The position numbers and the translations under genes are program-made. DNA of 64,000 nt from Paenibacillus silviterrae (GTDB taxonomy: Bacteria > Bacillota > Bacilli > Paenibacillales > NBRC-103111). This document shows positions 8,924 to 18,370 of this stretch, piece by piece. Within the stretch, counting starts at the first letter, position 1. Each line of letters starts with the position of its first letter. The stretch covers positions 620,001-684,000 of the forward strand of contig NZ_JASKUT010000001.1 of the NCBI RefSeq assembly GCF_030167925.1, read 5' to 3'. The notes under the pieces were generated by a model. It did no database searches and was not told the DNA's origin. It saw nothing but the letters and a program-made list of their open reading frames with translations.

Positions 8924-8956
8924 GAAGAGGCTCTGCCAGACGGAGTCTCTTCTTTC
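8924..8956 (+). terminator. Probable terminator after the TRAP binding-protein gene
   Basis: GAAGAGGCTC and GAGTCTCTTC (one G-T pair) form a 10-bp stem over a 9-nt loop, followed by a short TTT. The T-tract is weak, so partial read-through into the kinase gene is possible. Confidence 0.55.
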
Positions 8957-9016
8957 ATCCTGCCGCACGCTGTGCGAGAGGGATTCCGCGGCCCGTTGTC
9001 GAATGTGAAGGGTGAG

Positions 9017-10861
9017 ATGAACGTTAATGGGCAGGTGCTTCCGATGGACCGCATAGTGCAGATAGTCAAACGATGTGCGCACCACATTTTACTAAGAGAT
9101 CATCCTCTCGTGGTCAAGCTGCTGATCTATTCCGGCTTGCTAGTGATGATTCCCATGCTCGTGGTCGGCTTGATCTCATATACGCGTTCCTCCGAGGTGC
9201 TGGAAAGAGAAGCACAGCAATCCAGCTGGCAGATCATTGAGCAGGTGAAGATGCATGTCGAGCATTATGTGCGGGATTTTGAAATTACAACGCTAAAAAT
9301 GATCAACCACCCGGATATGCGTGAGTTTCTCTCGATGCAGACGCAGGAGGAGATTGAGCAAAGCGGCATCCGCGGCTCGGTTCAGGAAATCCTAATGAAT
9401 GCAGCCTATTCGCGAGGCGATATTTCCGGGATCACCCTGCTGATCGACAATCTGCGTATTATCGATACTTCTTCCTTGCAGAATGCGGTGCCGGCGGAGG
9501 AGATGAGGAAGGAATACTGGTATGAGGCGGTGCCGCTTACAGGGGAGCCGATGCTCGTCAGCCGCTTCATCAGGCAGCAGGACCGGCAGGAGCCGGTGAT
9601 TACCATCGCCAAGCGCATTTTCAGCTCCACGACGTTAAAGCCTATCGGGATGATCGTCATCGATGTCAATTTTAAGCGGATACAGGACATTGCCCAGGTC
9701 GTGACGATCGGCCGGACCGGCTTTATGAGCATCCTGGATTCCAAGGGGCATTATGTATTTCATCCGGATGTACAGCAGCTCGGACAGAAGTCGAATTACA
9801 GCGAGTGGCTTACCGCGGACAGCGGCTCGCTCGCTATGGGGGAGGATCGCCGGGAGCTGCTGACCTACAGCCGTTCCAATGAGCTTGGCTGGACTTTGCT
9901 TACGGTGGTGCCCTACAAGGAGCTGACGCAGGGCGTTAACCATATCGGCCAAACCATATTATGGACTACGATCCTTACATTGCTGGCCGCTTACCTGATC
10001 GGAGCCGCCTTCGCCGCCAGCATCATTCGTCCGATCCGCGATCTGCATAGAAGCATGCGCAAGATCGAAATGGGTGATTTTGATACCAAGACGGTGATAG
10101 AAAGCAACGATGAGCTCGGCATGCTGGCGAAGGGCTTCAATAAAATGGTGGAGCGGCTGAAGGAGCTGCTTGATGAGATATACTTCACCCGGCTGAAGGA
10201 GACGGAGATGAGCTTGCGGCAAAAGGATACCGAGCTTCGGGTGCTGCAGGCGCAAATTAACCCGCATTTTCTCTATAATGCGCTCGAAACGATCCGGGGC
10301 ATGGCGCTGGATAAGGATGCGGATGACATTGCGCTGATGAGCTCGGCGCTTTCCAAGCTGTTTCGCTACAATTTGAAGGAAGCCTCGCAGACGACCGATC
10401 TCCGTCAGGAGCTTGAAGTGAGCCAGCTGTACCTGCGAATTCAAAAATTTCGCTTCGAATCCCGGCTCGAGTACAGCTTCCGCTTGCCGGAATGGGCCGA
10501 GCGGCAGTCGATTGTCCGGTTCTCGCTGCAGCCGATTTTGGAAAATTGCATGAATTATGCAATGGATCCTTCGACAGGGATGACCCGCATTACGATTACG
10601 GCTGAAAAAGAGGGAGAGGAGACCTTCCTCCTTCATGTTCGAGACGAGGGGCCCGGGATTGCGGAGGATCGTCTGGAAACGATACGTATTGATTTGGATC
10701 ATCGGGATCTGATGCTGGACTGTTCGCACATCGGCTTAGTGAACGTTCACAGACGTACAAAATATTTGTTCGGTGAAGGCTGCGGAATGATGCTGGACAG
10801 CAAGGAAGGTCAAGGCACTTGCGTCACCATACGATTGCCGTTCCGGTACGGAACGGAGTAG
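9017..10861 (+). CDS. Sensor histidine kinase, YesM type (two-component)
   Basis: About 614 residues. A membrane helix near the N-terminus (LLIYSGLLVMIPMLVVGLIS), an extracellular Cache-like domain and a second helix around TILTLLAAYLIGAAF are followed by HAMP (IRPIRDLHRSMRKIEMGDF), the His_kinase domain (QINPHFLYNALETI) and an HATPase with RDEGPGIAE. It senses an external ligand and phosphorylates the adjacent response regulator, which starts 10 bp later. ATG 9017 follows GAAGG; 9044 is an alternative start. Position behind the TRAP genes suggests control of that importer. Confidence 0.9.
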   Translation: MNVNGQVLPMDRIVQIVKRCAHHILLRDHPLVVKLLIYSGLLVMIPMLVVGLISYTRSSEVLEREAQQSSWQIIEQVKMHVEHYVRDFEITTLKMINHPDMREFLSMQTQEEIEQSGIRGSVQEILMNAAYSRGDISGITLLIDNLRIIDTSSLQNAVPAEEMRKEYWYEAVPLTGEPMLVSRFIRQQDRQEPVITIAKRIFSSTTLKPIGMIVIDVNFKRIQDIAQVVTIGRTGFMSILDSKGHYVFHPDVQQLGQKSNYSEWLTADSGSLAMGEDRRELLTYSRSNELGWTLLTVVPYKELTQGVNHIGQTILWTTILTLLAAYLIGAAFAASIIRPIRDLHRSMRKIEMGDFDTKTVIESNDELGMLAKGFNKMVERLKELLDEIYFTRLKETEMSLRQKDTELRVLQAQINPHFLYNALETIRGMALDKDADDIALMSSALSKLFRYNLKEASQTTDLRQELEVSQLYLRIQKFRFESRLEYSFRLPEWAERQSIVRFSLQPILENCMNYAMDPSTGMTRITITAEKEGEETFLLHVRDEGPGIAEDRLETIRIDLDHRDLMLDCSHIGLVNVHRRTKYLFGEGCGMMLDSKEGQGTCVTIRLPFRYGTE

Positions 10862-10871
10862 GAGGGCTTTT

Positions 10872-11633
10872 ATGTATAAAGTGCTGCTGGTTGACGACGA
10901 GCGTTGGGTACGTACCTCGCTTCGCAAGACGATGGAACGAATGGAGCTGTCGTTTGAGGTGGTACAGGAATCGGCCAATGGCTTGGAGGCGAGAGATTGG
11001 CTCGAACGCAACGAAGTGGATTTGGTCATGACCGATATCCGGATGCCCGTCATGGACGGTCTCCAGCTGGTTCGCTTCGTCCATGAGCTGGAACGGCCTC
11101 CTGAGGTGGTCATTGTAAGCGGGCATGATGAATTCAGCTATGCCCAGCAAGCGATGAAGTACGGAGTCAGCGAGTACATGCTGAAGCCGGTCACGGAGGA
11201 GGACCTGGAAACTTGCCTGACAGGGCTTCGGAAGAAGCTGTTGAAAAAGCAGGCTGCGCTGGAAAGCCAGGGGGCCGGCGATGCCGTCGATACGAGAGAG
11301 ATGTCGACGATTGAGCAAGTGATTCACTTTGTCAAATCAAGGCTGCCGGGCGAGGTCAGTCTGCAGGAGGCCGCCGGGGCGGTATTCTTGAACCCAAGCT
11401 ATTTAAGCCAGCTGTTCAAGCAGGAGATGAAGGTCAATTTCGTCGATTATGTGCTGACACTGCGGATGGAGGAAGCGAGGCGCCTGCTGAGAACCACCTC
11501 GCTGCGTATTTCCGATATCGCGGAGCGGGTAGGGTATGCCGACATTTCGTATTTCAGCAACACGTTTAAACGGCTGCTCGGGGAAACTCCCTCCGAGTTC
11601 CGTAAAGGGGAAAAGAAGCTGAACAACAATTGA
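10872..11633 (+). CDS. Response regulator with AraC-type output (YesN family)
   Basis: 253 residues. The receiver domain has the acid pair in VLLVDDERW, the phospho-acceptor Asp in VDLVMTDIRMPVMDG, and the lysine in YMLKPV. The C-terminal AraC pair of helix-turn-helix units (VSLQEAAGAVFLNPSYLS, RISDIAERVGYADISYFS) binds DNA. It pairs with the YesM-type kinase just upstream. It is shorter than many YesN proteins but complete. Candidate target sites are the matched A-rich motifs at 5826 and 7758. Confidence 0.92.
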   Translation: MYKVLLVDDERWVRTSLRKTMERMELSFEVVQESANGLEARDWLERNEVDLVMTDIRMPVMDGLQLVRFVHELERPPEVVIVSGHDEFSYAQQAMKYGVSEYMLKPVTEEDLETCLTGLRKKLLKKQAALESQGAGDAVDTREMSTIEQVIHFVKSRLPGEVSLQEAAGAVFLNPSYLSQLFKQEMKVNFVDYVLTLRMEEARRLLRTTSLRISDIAERVGYADISYFSNTFKRLLGETPSEFRKGEKKLNNN

Positions 11634-11853
11634 CCTCCCCCGCGCAGCGCTGTTGAAGATCACACCAAGGGAAAATGGCACAAGAATATTCAAGTATTTG
11701 CGATTATGTCATGAATATAGCAAGAATTTGATATCCACCATGTACTATAATGGACTTATACATGGCTATCAAGACTTGCTGTATACGGTATTGCAGCGGC
11801 GGACAGCCGCTTATTTTTTTATCGGTTCTTTTACCATGGGAGGGGACAAAGAG

Positions 11854-13419
11854 ATGGCAGCTAATCAAGAAAACAAGGTGTGGGTAGCAGATCTCGGAAA
11901 CGGACAATTCCGTAATCCGATCTTGTACGCCGACTATTCGGACCCGGATGTGGTCCGTGTCGGCGACGACTTTTACATGACGGCTTCCAGCTTCAACAGC
12001 TCTCCGGGGCTTCCGATTCTTCACTCCAAGGATCTGGTCAATTGGAAGCTGATCGCTTATGCGGTTGACCGTCTTCCGGGCGGTTATGACGATGTCGTCC
12101 GGCATGGAGAGGGCGTTTGGGCTCCCAGCATCCGATATCATGACGGTAAGTTCTGGATTTTCTTCAGCGCGCCGGATGAAGGAATTTATATGACTACGGC
12201 GGAAGCCGCGGAAGGGCCATGGTCTCCTCTTCATCTCGTGAAAGAGGTAAAGGGCTGGATCGATCCTTGCCCGTTCTGGGATGAGGATGGACAGGCTTAC
12301 CTGGTTCACGCGTTTGCCAAAAGCCGGACGGGCATCAAGCATAAGCTGAAGCTGTGCCGGATGAGTCCCGACGGCAAGGCGCTGCTCGACGACGGCCATA
12401 TTATCTTCGACGGGGAAGAGAACCATCCGACGATGGAAGGCCCTAAGATGTATAAGCGCAACGGCTACTACTATATCTTCGCTCCGGCCGGAGGCGTTCC
12501 GACCGGCTGGCAGACGATTTTACGTTCCAAAAGCGTTGACGGTCCTTATGAGGACAAAATTGTGCTCCATCAAGGGGACACGGAGATCAACGGGCCGCAT
12601 CAAGGGGGATATGTCGAGCTGGAGTCGGGGGAATCGTGGTTCGTGCACTTTCAGGACCGCGAGGCTTACGGACGCATTGTTCACCTGCAGCCGATGCGCT
12701 GGGAGAACGATTGGCCGGAAATGGGCGTCGATTCCAACGGCGACGGCATCGGCGAGCCGGTGGTGGTGTACAAGAAACCGAATGTCGGGCGGGAATGGCC
12801 GATTGAAGTGCCTGACACAAGTGACGAATTCGAGAAGCCGGAGCTTGGCCTGCAGTGGCAGTGGCAGTCGAATTGGAAGTCCTCCTGGTATTCTCTGCAA
12901 GCGAACCCCGGGCAGCTTCGACTGTATGCCGAGCCGCTGCCTGCCGGCGTAACGACGCTGCATCAAACGCCGAACGTGCTGTGCCAGAAGCTTCCGGCTC
13001 CGAATCTTACGGCGACGGTGAAGGTGAGCCTTAAGCCGGCGACCGCTTCGGATCGCGTTGGCTTTACGGTCTTCGGCTACGACTACCGCTATCTTGCCTT
13101 AAGCAAGGCGGGAGAGAGCTGGAAGCTCGCTTATGTTGCGGGAAGCGGAAACAAGGAGGGCGCCACGGAGGAAACGATGGAGGTGGTCGACCTGCCGTCC
13201 GTAGAAACGATCTATTTCCAAACCACTGTGGTTCTTGAGGCGGAATGTACTTTCGCGTATAGCTTGAACGGCGTGGACTTCCACCCGATCGGCGACAAGC
13301 TGACCGCCGTACCGGGCGGCTGGGTCGGTGCGAAACTAGGCTTGTTCTGCACGCAAGAATCCGGCGCGCCGGCAGGCGGTTATGCGGACGTAGACTGGTT
13401 CCGGATCGTGGAGCTGTAG
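11854..13419 (+). CDS. Glycoside hydrolase family 43 (beta-xylosidase / arabinosidase type)
   Basis: About 521 residues with no signal peptide, so intracellular. The five-bladed propeller carries the expected GH43 acids: YADYSDPDVV (catalytic base), GWIDPCPFWDEDG (pKa-modulating Asp) and HPTMEGPKMYKRNG (acid Glu). A C-terminal beta-sandwich (about 320-521) is typical of xylosidases. The frame is open from 11653, but ATG 11854 follows GGGAGGGGAC and gives the normal family start. It would trim imported xylo- or arabino-oligosaccharides. The 220 bp upstream holds no convincing promoter that I can name. Confidence 0.9.
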   Translation: MAANQENKVWVADLGNGQFRNPILYADYSDPDVVRVGDDFYMTASSFNSSPGLPILHSKDLVNWKLIAYAVDRLPGGYDDVVRHGEGVWAPSIRYHDGKFWIFFSAPDEGIYMTTAEAAEGPWSPLHLVKEVKGWIDPCPFWDEDGQAYLVHAFAKSRTGIKHKLKLCRMSPDGKALLDDGHIIFDGEENHPTMEGPKMYKRNGYYYIFAPAGGVPTGWQTILRSKSVDGPYEDKIVLHQGDTEINGPHQGGYVELESGESWFVHFQDREAYGRIVHLQPMRWENDWPEMGVDSNGDGIGEPVVVYKKPNVGREWPIEVPDTSDEFEKPELGLQWQWQSNWKSSWYSLQANPGQLRLYAEPLPAGVTTLHQTPNVLCQKLPAPNLTATVKVSLKPATASDRVGFTVFGYDYRYLALSKAGESWKLAYVAGSGNKEGATEETMEVVDLPSVETIYFQTTVVLEAECTFAYSLNGVDFHPIGDKLTAVPGGWVGAKLGLFCTQESGAPAGGYADVDWFRIVEL

Positions 13420-13448
13420 ACTTCTTTATAAACGCGTACGGGTATATC

Positions 13449-13503
13449 AAAAGGGCTGATCCCAGAGAGCAGAAATTTTGCTTTTTGGGGATCAGCCCCT
13501 TTT
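13449..13503 (+). terminator. Intrinsic terminator after the GH43 gene
   Basis: AAAAGGGCTGATCCC pairs with GGGGATCAGCCCCTTTT (long stem, internal loop with a second small hairpin), ending in T residues. Confidence 0.85.
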
Positions 13504-14268
13504 CACATGTTTTGGGTAAAGGGGAGGAAGCTGCTAATGAAGTCAAAAAATAATAATATTGACTTCAATCGCACTTGAGCTTTGGCAGCGCAAATCCGCT
13601 TGCGAATTCCGATATAAGCGCCAGACGCCTGTAACGCGATTTTTTCATCTTACGGTGACAGAAGAACACATGTTTGGTACAGTAAGGTGATTTCATAACG
13701 TTACAAGGAGCGTTACCGGCCCGTGTTAAGCATCAGACGCATTGTAACGCCATTTTTTCATCTTACAGTGGCAGATGAACACATGTTTGGTACAGTAAGG
13801 TGATTTCATAACGTTACAGGGAGCATTACCGGGCCGTGGTCTGCCGCAGGGAACGACAAAAGCCCGTTTTTTTGCGCCTTCGTGTTGCCCATGCCATTTG
13901 GTACCTTAGCTTCGAGAATGTGGGAAGGTACTCCTGCCTTTGTATGCCGAAAAACGAGGTTTAAAACGGGATTTGTGAGAATAGGCATCTTAAAGAGGGC
14001 GCCATGGCTATAAACGAGACAACTGCTCTTGGAATGTTGTATTTGAGCACAAATTGCCCTAATTGCCATGGGAATTATGGGTACATGCTGCCTATTAGCA
14101 GAAATGATGAGTCGGCTTAGAATTCAACAGACCCCGAACCGCTGACCTTTCAAAGGGAGAAATTATTTCCAAAATTAAGAATCCGTTTCCCATTGTAATA
14201 AGACTTCCCCAGGCAAACGGCCTACAATAGGGGGGAAGAGAAAAAATGAAATACTGGAGGCAGAGAAC
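13504..14268. other. 765-bp gene-poor stretch between GH43 and the Gfo/Idh/MocA gene
   Basis: No convincing protein gene. It holds a 9-bp perfect inverted repeat (TGAAGTCAA 13538-13546, TTGACTTCA 13559-13567) and a 13-codon frame from ATG 13538 behind GGGGAGGAAG. A tandem repeat follows (13615-13838), then AT-rich sequence with scattered short dyads. The 88-codon minus-strand frame at 13806-14069 has no family likeness and runs into the repeat, so I do not call it. A -10-like TACAAT lies near 14222 before the next gene. Confidence 0.6.
13615..13838. repeat. 112-bp direct tandem repeat, two copies, each with an internal dyad
   Basis: Copy A (13615-13725) and copy B (13727-13838) align almost without gaps and differ at roughly a dozen bases. 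Both contain ACACATGTTTGGTACAGTAA and AGGTGATTTCATAACGTTAC. Within each copy an arm starting GTAACG and ending CATCTTAC is mirrored by GTAAGGTGA...CGTTAC about 30 bp later, so each unit could fold as an imperfect hairpin. No coding frame runs through both copies. Confidence 0.85.
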
Positions 14269-15420
14269 ATGGCAGAGATTCAGCTAGGTATCATTATGAA
14301 TGGTGTTACAGGACGGATGGGCACGAACCAGCATTTGATTCGCTCCATTGTTGCGATCCGCAAGCAAGGAGGCGTTGCCCTGCCGAACGGCGATGTCATT
14401 ATGCCGGATCCAATCCTGGTGGGCCGCTCGGAGAGCAAGCTGCGCGCATTGGCGGAGGCCCATGGTCTTAGTCGCGTAAGCACGAACCTGGACGAATGTC
14501 TGGCGGATCCTTACAATGTCATTTATTTCGACTCCCAAACGACCGTGCTCCGTGCTGCGGCCTTGAAGAAGGCGATCCAAGCGGGCAAGCACATTTATAC
14601 GGAGAAGCCGATTGCCGAAACACTGGAGGAAGCCACCCAGCTGGCACGCCTGGCGCGGGAAGCGGGTATTAAGAACGGGGTCGTTCAAGACAAGCTTTTC
14701 CTCCCGGGCCTGATTAAGCTAAAGCGTCTAATCGATTCCGGATATTTTGGCAAAATATTGTCCGTTCGACTGGAATTCGGCTACTGGGTGTTCGAGGGCG
14801 ATTGGCAGCCGGGGCAGCGTCCTTCCTGGAATTACCGCAAAGAAGACGGCGGCGGCATCATTGTCGATATGTTCGCTCACTGGCGGTATGTACTTGACAA
14901 TTTGTTCGGTGAAGTGAAGTCCGTGTCCTGTCTGGGGGTGACCCACATCGACGAACGGATTGATGAGAACGGCCGGAAATACGCTTGTACAGCGGATGAT
15001 GCAGCGTATGCCACGTTCGAAATTGAAGGCGGCATTGTCGCTCAGGTCAATTCCTCTTGGGCCGTTCGCGTGGATCGCGACGAGCTTGTTAACATCCAGG
15101 TTGACGGTACGCATGGAAGCGCTGTCGCAGGGCTCCGTTCCTGTAAAACCCAGCATCGGGTAAACACTCCCAAGCCGGTATGGAACCCGGATATCCCGAA
15201 TCCGCTTCAATTCCGCGAGCAATGGGAGGAAGTACCGGACAATCAAGTGTTCGACAACGGCTTCAAGATTCAATGGGAAATGTTCTTAAAGCACGTCGTA
15301 ACCGATGCGCCTTTCCCGTGGGATCTCCTCGAGGGCGCTAAAGGTACCCAGCTGGCAGAGCTCGCGATTCAATCCTGGCAGGAACGCCGCTGGATTGATA
15401 TCCCTGAGCTGTCCCTATAG
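14269..15420 (+). CDS. Gfo/Idh/MocA family NAD(P)-dependent oxidoreductase
   Basis: 383 residues. The N-terminal Rossmann domain (LGIIMNGVTGRMG; EKP in HIYTEKPIAETLEEA) is followed by the alpha/beta substrate domain with DMFAHWRYVLDNLFGE, where the family's catalytic Asp/His usually lie. It oxidises or reduces a sugar, inositol or glycoside carbon. It leads a run with the DUF993 gene (18 bp) and the epimerase gene, so the three probably form one pathway. GGAGG lies 9 bp before the ATG. Confidence 0.9.
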   Translation: MAEIQLGIIMNGVTGRMGTNQHLIRSIVAIRKQGGVALPNGDVIMPDPILVGRSESKLRALAEAHGLSRVSTNLDECLADPYNVIYFDSQTTVLRAAALKKAIQAGKHIYTEKPIAETLEEATQLARLAREAGIKNGVVQDKLFLPGLIKLKRLIDSGYFGKILSVRLEFGYWVFEGDWQPGQRPSWNYRKEDGGGIIVDMFAHWRYVLDNLFGEVKSVSCLGVTHIDERIDENGRKYACTADDAAYATFEIEGGIVAQVNSSWAVRVDRDELVNIQVDGTHGSAVAGLRSCKTQHRVNTPKPVWNPDIPNPLQFREQWEEVPDNQVFDNGFKIQWEMFLKHVVTDAPFPWDLLEGAKGTQLAELAIQSWQERRWIDIPELSL

Positions 15421-15438
15421 GAAAAGGAGGGGAAGCAT

Positions 15439-16596
15439 ATGCACATCAAGCTGCCGCGGCAGGACGGCTCGACCTATTTGTATGAGGTCGGCCGGTATGA
15501 GCCTATCAGCGTTGCCAAGGGATCCTTTGAGAAGCGGACGGCTTTCTCGGCTGCGCATGTCGTCGTCGATCCCTTCGCAACCACGGACCCTATCTTGAAT
15601 CCGAAGCTGGATATCGAGGCCACTATGGCATACCGCCATCGTCTGTGGTCGCTCGGCTTCGGCGTTGCCGAGGCGATGGATACTGCCCAGCGGGGCATGG
15701 GCCTCCACTGGGAAGCGGCCAAGACGCTTATCGCTCATTCCGTCAAGGAAGCCAAGTCCGTGGGGGGACTTGTGGCGAGCGGAGCGGGCACCGATCATCT
15801 GCCGGTTACTCCCGGCCTTACCCTGGAGCAGGTGGAGGCTGCCTATGAGGAGCAGTGCTCCTACATTGAAGGGCTGGGAGGCCGCATCATCCTTATGGCA
15901 AGCCGGGCCTTGGCGGCGGTCGCACAAGGACCGGACGACTACCTCCGGGTGTACGGTCGCATTCTCAGTCAAGTGAAGGAGCCGGTCATTCTGCATTGGC
16001 TCGGCGATATGTTCGATCCGGCGCTGGCCGGGTATTGGGGACATAAGGATGATTACGCGGCCATGGAGGTATGCCTAGATATTATCCGAAGCCATGCGGA
16101 CAAGGTGGACGGCATCAAAATTTCGCTGCTTGACGCAGGGAAGGAAATCGAAATGCGGCGCAAGCTGCCGCAAGGGGTTCGGATGTATACCGGCGACGAT
16201 TTCAATTACCCGGAGCTCATAAGCGGAGACGAGCAGGGTTACAGCCATGCGCTGCTCGGTATTTTCGATGCGATCGCACCGGTTGCTTCCAGTGCTTTGC
16301 AGGCGCTCGATCAAGGGCGTATGGAAGCCTATTATGAGCTGATGAATCCGACGCTGCCTCTGTCGAGACATATTTTCCAAAAGCCTACGTATGCCTACAA
16401 GACTGGAGTCGTGTTTTTGGCCTATTTGAACGGCTTCCAATCCCATTTCCGCATGGTGGGCGGAGCCGAGGGGCAGCGGAGTGCAACCCATCTTGCCGAG
16501 CTGTTCGTGCTTGCCGATGAAGCGAGACTGCTCGCGGATCCGGAGCTGGCGGCAAAGCGGATGCAGCGGATGCTGCTGCTGGCGGGAGTGGAATAA
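15439..16596 (+). CDS. DUF993 family protein (DapA-like TIM barrel)
   Basis: 385 residues, matching the DUF993/dihydrodipicolinate-synthase-like family: VVDPFATTDPILNPKLDIE, GLGFGVAEAMDT-like and LPVTPGLTLEQV segments, and EPVILHWLGDMFDPALAGYWG in the barrel core. K126-type Schiff-base placement is not certain; KISLLD (around 16119) is a candidate lysine. It sits between an oxidoreductase and a sugar-phosphate isomerase-type enzyme with a strong AAGGAGGGG site, which points to sugar-derived substrate cleavage. Function is unproven for the family. Confidence 0.82.
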   Translation: MHIKLPRQDGSTYLYEVGRYEPISVAKGSFEKRTAFSAAHVVVDPFATTDPILNPKLDIEATMAYRHRLWSLGFGVAEAMDTAQRGMGLHWEAAKTLIAHSVKEAKSVGGLVASGAGTDHLPVTPGLTLEQVEAAYEEQCSYIEGLGGRIILMASRALAAVAQGPDDYLRVYGRILSQVKEPVILHWLGDMFDPALAGYWGHKDDYAAMEVCLDIIRSHADKVDGIKISLLDAGKEIEMRRKLPQGVRMYTGDDFNYPELISGDEQGYSHALLGIFDAIAPVASSALQALDQGRMEAYYELMNPTLPLSRHIFQKPTYAYKTGVVFLAYLNGFQSHFRMVGGAEGQRSATHLAELFVLADEARLLADPELAAKRMQRMLLLAGVE

Positions 16597-16626
16597 CAAA
16601 AGTACTGCAGAGAGGGGAGCTTGCGA

Positions 16627-17448
16627 ATGGCGGACAAGGAATTGATGCAAAGGTTAAGTCTGAATCAAATTACGACGGAGCGCTGGACCTTAGAGCAGGC
16701 GGTGGCCGGATGCGTCCGGGCCGAGATCGGATGGATCGCGCCTTGGCGCCATAAGGTGCAGGAGGCGGGGCTGACGGAGGCACGCCGTATGATCCGGGAT
16801 GCCGGACTTCGTGTATCGAGCTTATGCCGCGGCGGCATGTTTCCTGCGGAAACGGCTGCGGAGCGGGAAACGAAGCTGGAGGATAACCGCAGGGCGGTCG
16901 AGGAAGCGGCGGAGCTTGGCACGGATGTGCTGGTGCTGGTATGCGGTCCCGCATCAGGCAAGGACATCGGACTCGCCAGACAGTGGGTGCAGGAAGGCAT
17001 CGAGAGGCTGGTGCCCTTCGCCAAGGACCATGGAGTGAAGCTGGCCATTGAGCCGCTCCATCCTATGTATGCAGCTGAACGCTCCGTCATCAACACCTTA
17101 GGACAGGCGAACACCTTAGCCGAGAAGTTCGCGCCGGAGGAGGTCGGGGTGGTTGTCGATGTATTCCATGTCTGGTGGGATCCCGAGCTGTACAAGGAGA
17201 TCGCTCGTGCCGGGACGCGTATTCTAGGGTACCACGTGTCGGATTGGCTGGTGCCGACGCCGGATATGCTGCTTGGCCGCGGTATGATGGGAGACGGCGT
17301 CATCGAGCTCAAGAAGATTCGATCGGCCGTGGAAGCGGCAGGCTATCAAGGACCTATCGAGGTTGAAATCTTTAATCAGGCCATTTGGGATATGCCGGGG
17401 GACGATGCGCTGGCTTTAACGAAAGCAAGATTCCGGGAGCACGTGTAA
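16627..17448 (+). CDS. Sugar phosphate isomerase/epimerase-like TIM barrel (xylose isomerase-like)
   Basis: About 273 residues of the AP-endonuclease-2 / xylose isomerase-like fold. Likely metal ligands are the Glu in LAIEPLHPM, the Asp/His of VGVVVDVFHVWWD, the His of GYHVSDW and the terminal Glu of GPIEVEIFN. ATG 16627 is preferred to TTG 16621 because AGAGGGGAG ends 7 bp before it. Together with the Gfo/Idh/MocA and DUF993 products it probably handles a keto-sugar or polyol. Related enzymes include inosose isomerases and C-glycoside cleavage subunits; which applies is unknown. Confidence 0.85.
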   Translation: MADKELMQRLSLNQITTERWTLEQAVAGCVRAEIGWIAPWRHKVQEAGLTEARRMIRDAGLRVSSLCRGGMFPAETAAERETKLEDNRRAVEEAAELGTDVLVLVCGPASGKDIGLARQWVQEGIERLVPFAKDHGVKLAIEPLHPMYAAERSVINTLGQANTLAEKFAPEEVGVVVDVFHVWWDPELYKEIARAGTRILGYHVSDWLVPTPDMLLGRGMMGDGVIELKKIRSAVEAAGYQGPIEVEIFNQAIWDMPGDDALALTKARFREHV

Positions 17449-17469
17449 CGCTTGGCTCGAAACAACCCT

Positions 17470-17497
17470 TTGCGAATAAGCCCCTGCGGAGTACAAT
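17470..17497 (+). promoter_or_regulatory. Promoter of the AraC regulator gene
   Basis: TTGCGA, 16 bp, TACAAT, ending 34 bp before the ATG at 17532. It gives the regulator and probably the oxidoreductase behind it a separate start from the upstream operon. Confidence 0.5.
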
Positions 17498-17531
17498 GGA
17501 AATAACTTGATTCTACGGGGGCGTTCGTTGC

Positions 17532-18344
17532 ATGGAGATAACTAGGATCGATTTGCCGGAGAATGGAATCCTCCTCTACGAGAGCAAGCATGGAGACGGG
17601 CACGAGGTCGCTGAGCATCGCCATGCAATACATCAAATTCTCTACGTCTTGGATGGGAACGGTTACATTACGATGGAGGGCAAACGGTCCGAGCTGACGC
17701 CGGATAATTTCGTGCTGATCGTGCCCCGTTCGGATCATTCCATCGTGTCCGTCCGCAGACTGACCCTGCTTGTACTGGCTTTCGAAGAGGCTGCGCTTGG
17801 GGAAGAAGTGCAGAGAGGGCTGCTGATGAAGCAACTGAGGCAATCGATGGTGCTTTATATTAATCCGATGATGGCTACGGATATTCGGCAGCTGCTTCGC
17901 AAGATGATGTTCGAGCAGGGCAATCATGACGCTTTGTGCAGCTGGGCTCTGCGGGTATATTTGCAGGAGGTGTTATTGCTCCTCTCCAGATCCCAACAGC
18001 AAGGCGCCAAAGCGGACTCAAACCATTATCGGGCGGAACGGATACGTAAATATATTGATGACAACTACTTCAAGCCGATCACGAACGGCGATCTTTCCAG
18101 CAAAATGAACATGAGTGCGAGGCATGTGAACGGCATTTTCAAGGAGTGCTACGGGATCACGCCGTTTCAGTATATGACCGAGGTGCGGATCCGAGCGGCT
18201 CAGAAGCTGCTGTCCGAGACCGATAAGGATATCGTTACGATCTGCTTTGAGGTGGGCTACGAGAACGTGCCTACCTTTTACAGATCGTTTCGCAATGTTG
18301 TCAAGCTGCCGCCAAATAAATTCCGGCAGCAGCATAAAGAATAG
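17532..18344 (+). CDS. AraC family transcriptional regulator with cupin sensor
   Basis: 270 residues. The N-terminal AraC-binding cupin (about 10-100: GHEVAEHRHAIHQILYVLDG, GYITMEGKR) senses a sugar. The C-terminal double HTH (about 170-268) includes ITNGDLSSKMNMSARHVNG and IVTICFEVGYENVPTFYRSF. It lies between the DUF993 operon and a second Gfo/Idh/MocA gene (26 bp downstream) and probably activates both on substrate. The ribosome site (GGGGGCG) is weak. Confidence 0.9.
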   Translation: MEITRIDLPENGILLYESKHGDGHEVAEHRHAIHQILYVLDGNGYITMEGKRSELTPDNFVLIVPRSDHSIVSVRRLTLLVLAFEEAALGEEVQRGLLMKQLRQSMVLYINPMMATDIRQLLRKMMFEQGNHDALCSWALRVYLQEVLLLLSRSQQQGAKADSNHYRAERIRKYIDDNYFKPITNGDLSSKMNMSARHVNGIFKECYGITPFQYMTEVRIRAAQKLLSETDKDIVTICFEVGYENVPTFYRSFRNVVKLPPNKFRQQHKE

Positions 18345-18370
18345 AGTGCGAACCGGGAGAGTGAGCTCGA

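Noticed and set aside
9959..10729. 256-codon minus-strand frame over the YesM-type kinase gene
   Set aside because: Antisense shadow of the kinase coding frame; no start signals.
11653..11853. 67-codon N-terminal extension of the GH43 protein
   Set aside because: No ribosome site at the first ATG and no family likeness in the extension; a strong site precedes ATG 11854.
13806..14069. 88-codon minus-strand frame in the gene-poor stretch
   Set aside because: No ribosome site, no recognisable family, biased composition, and its 3' end runs into the tandem repeat.
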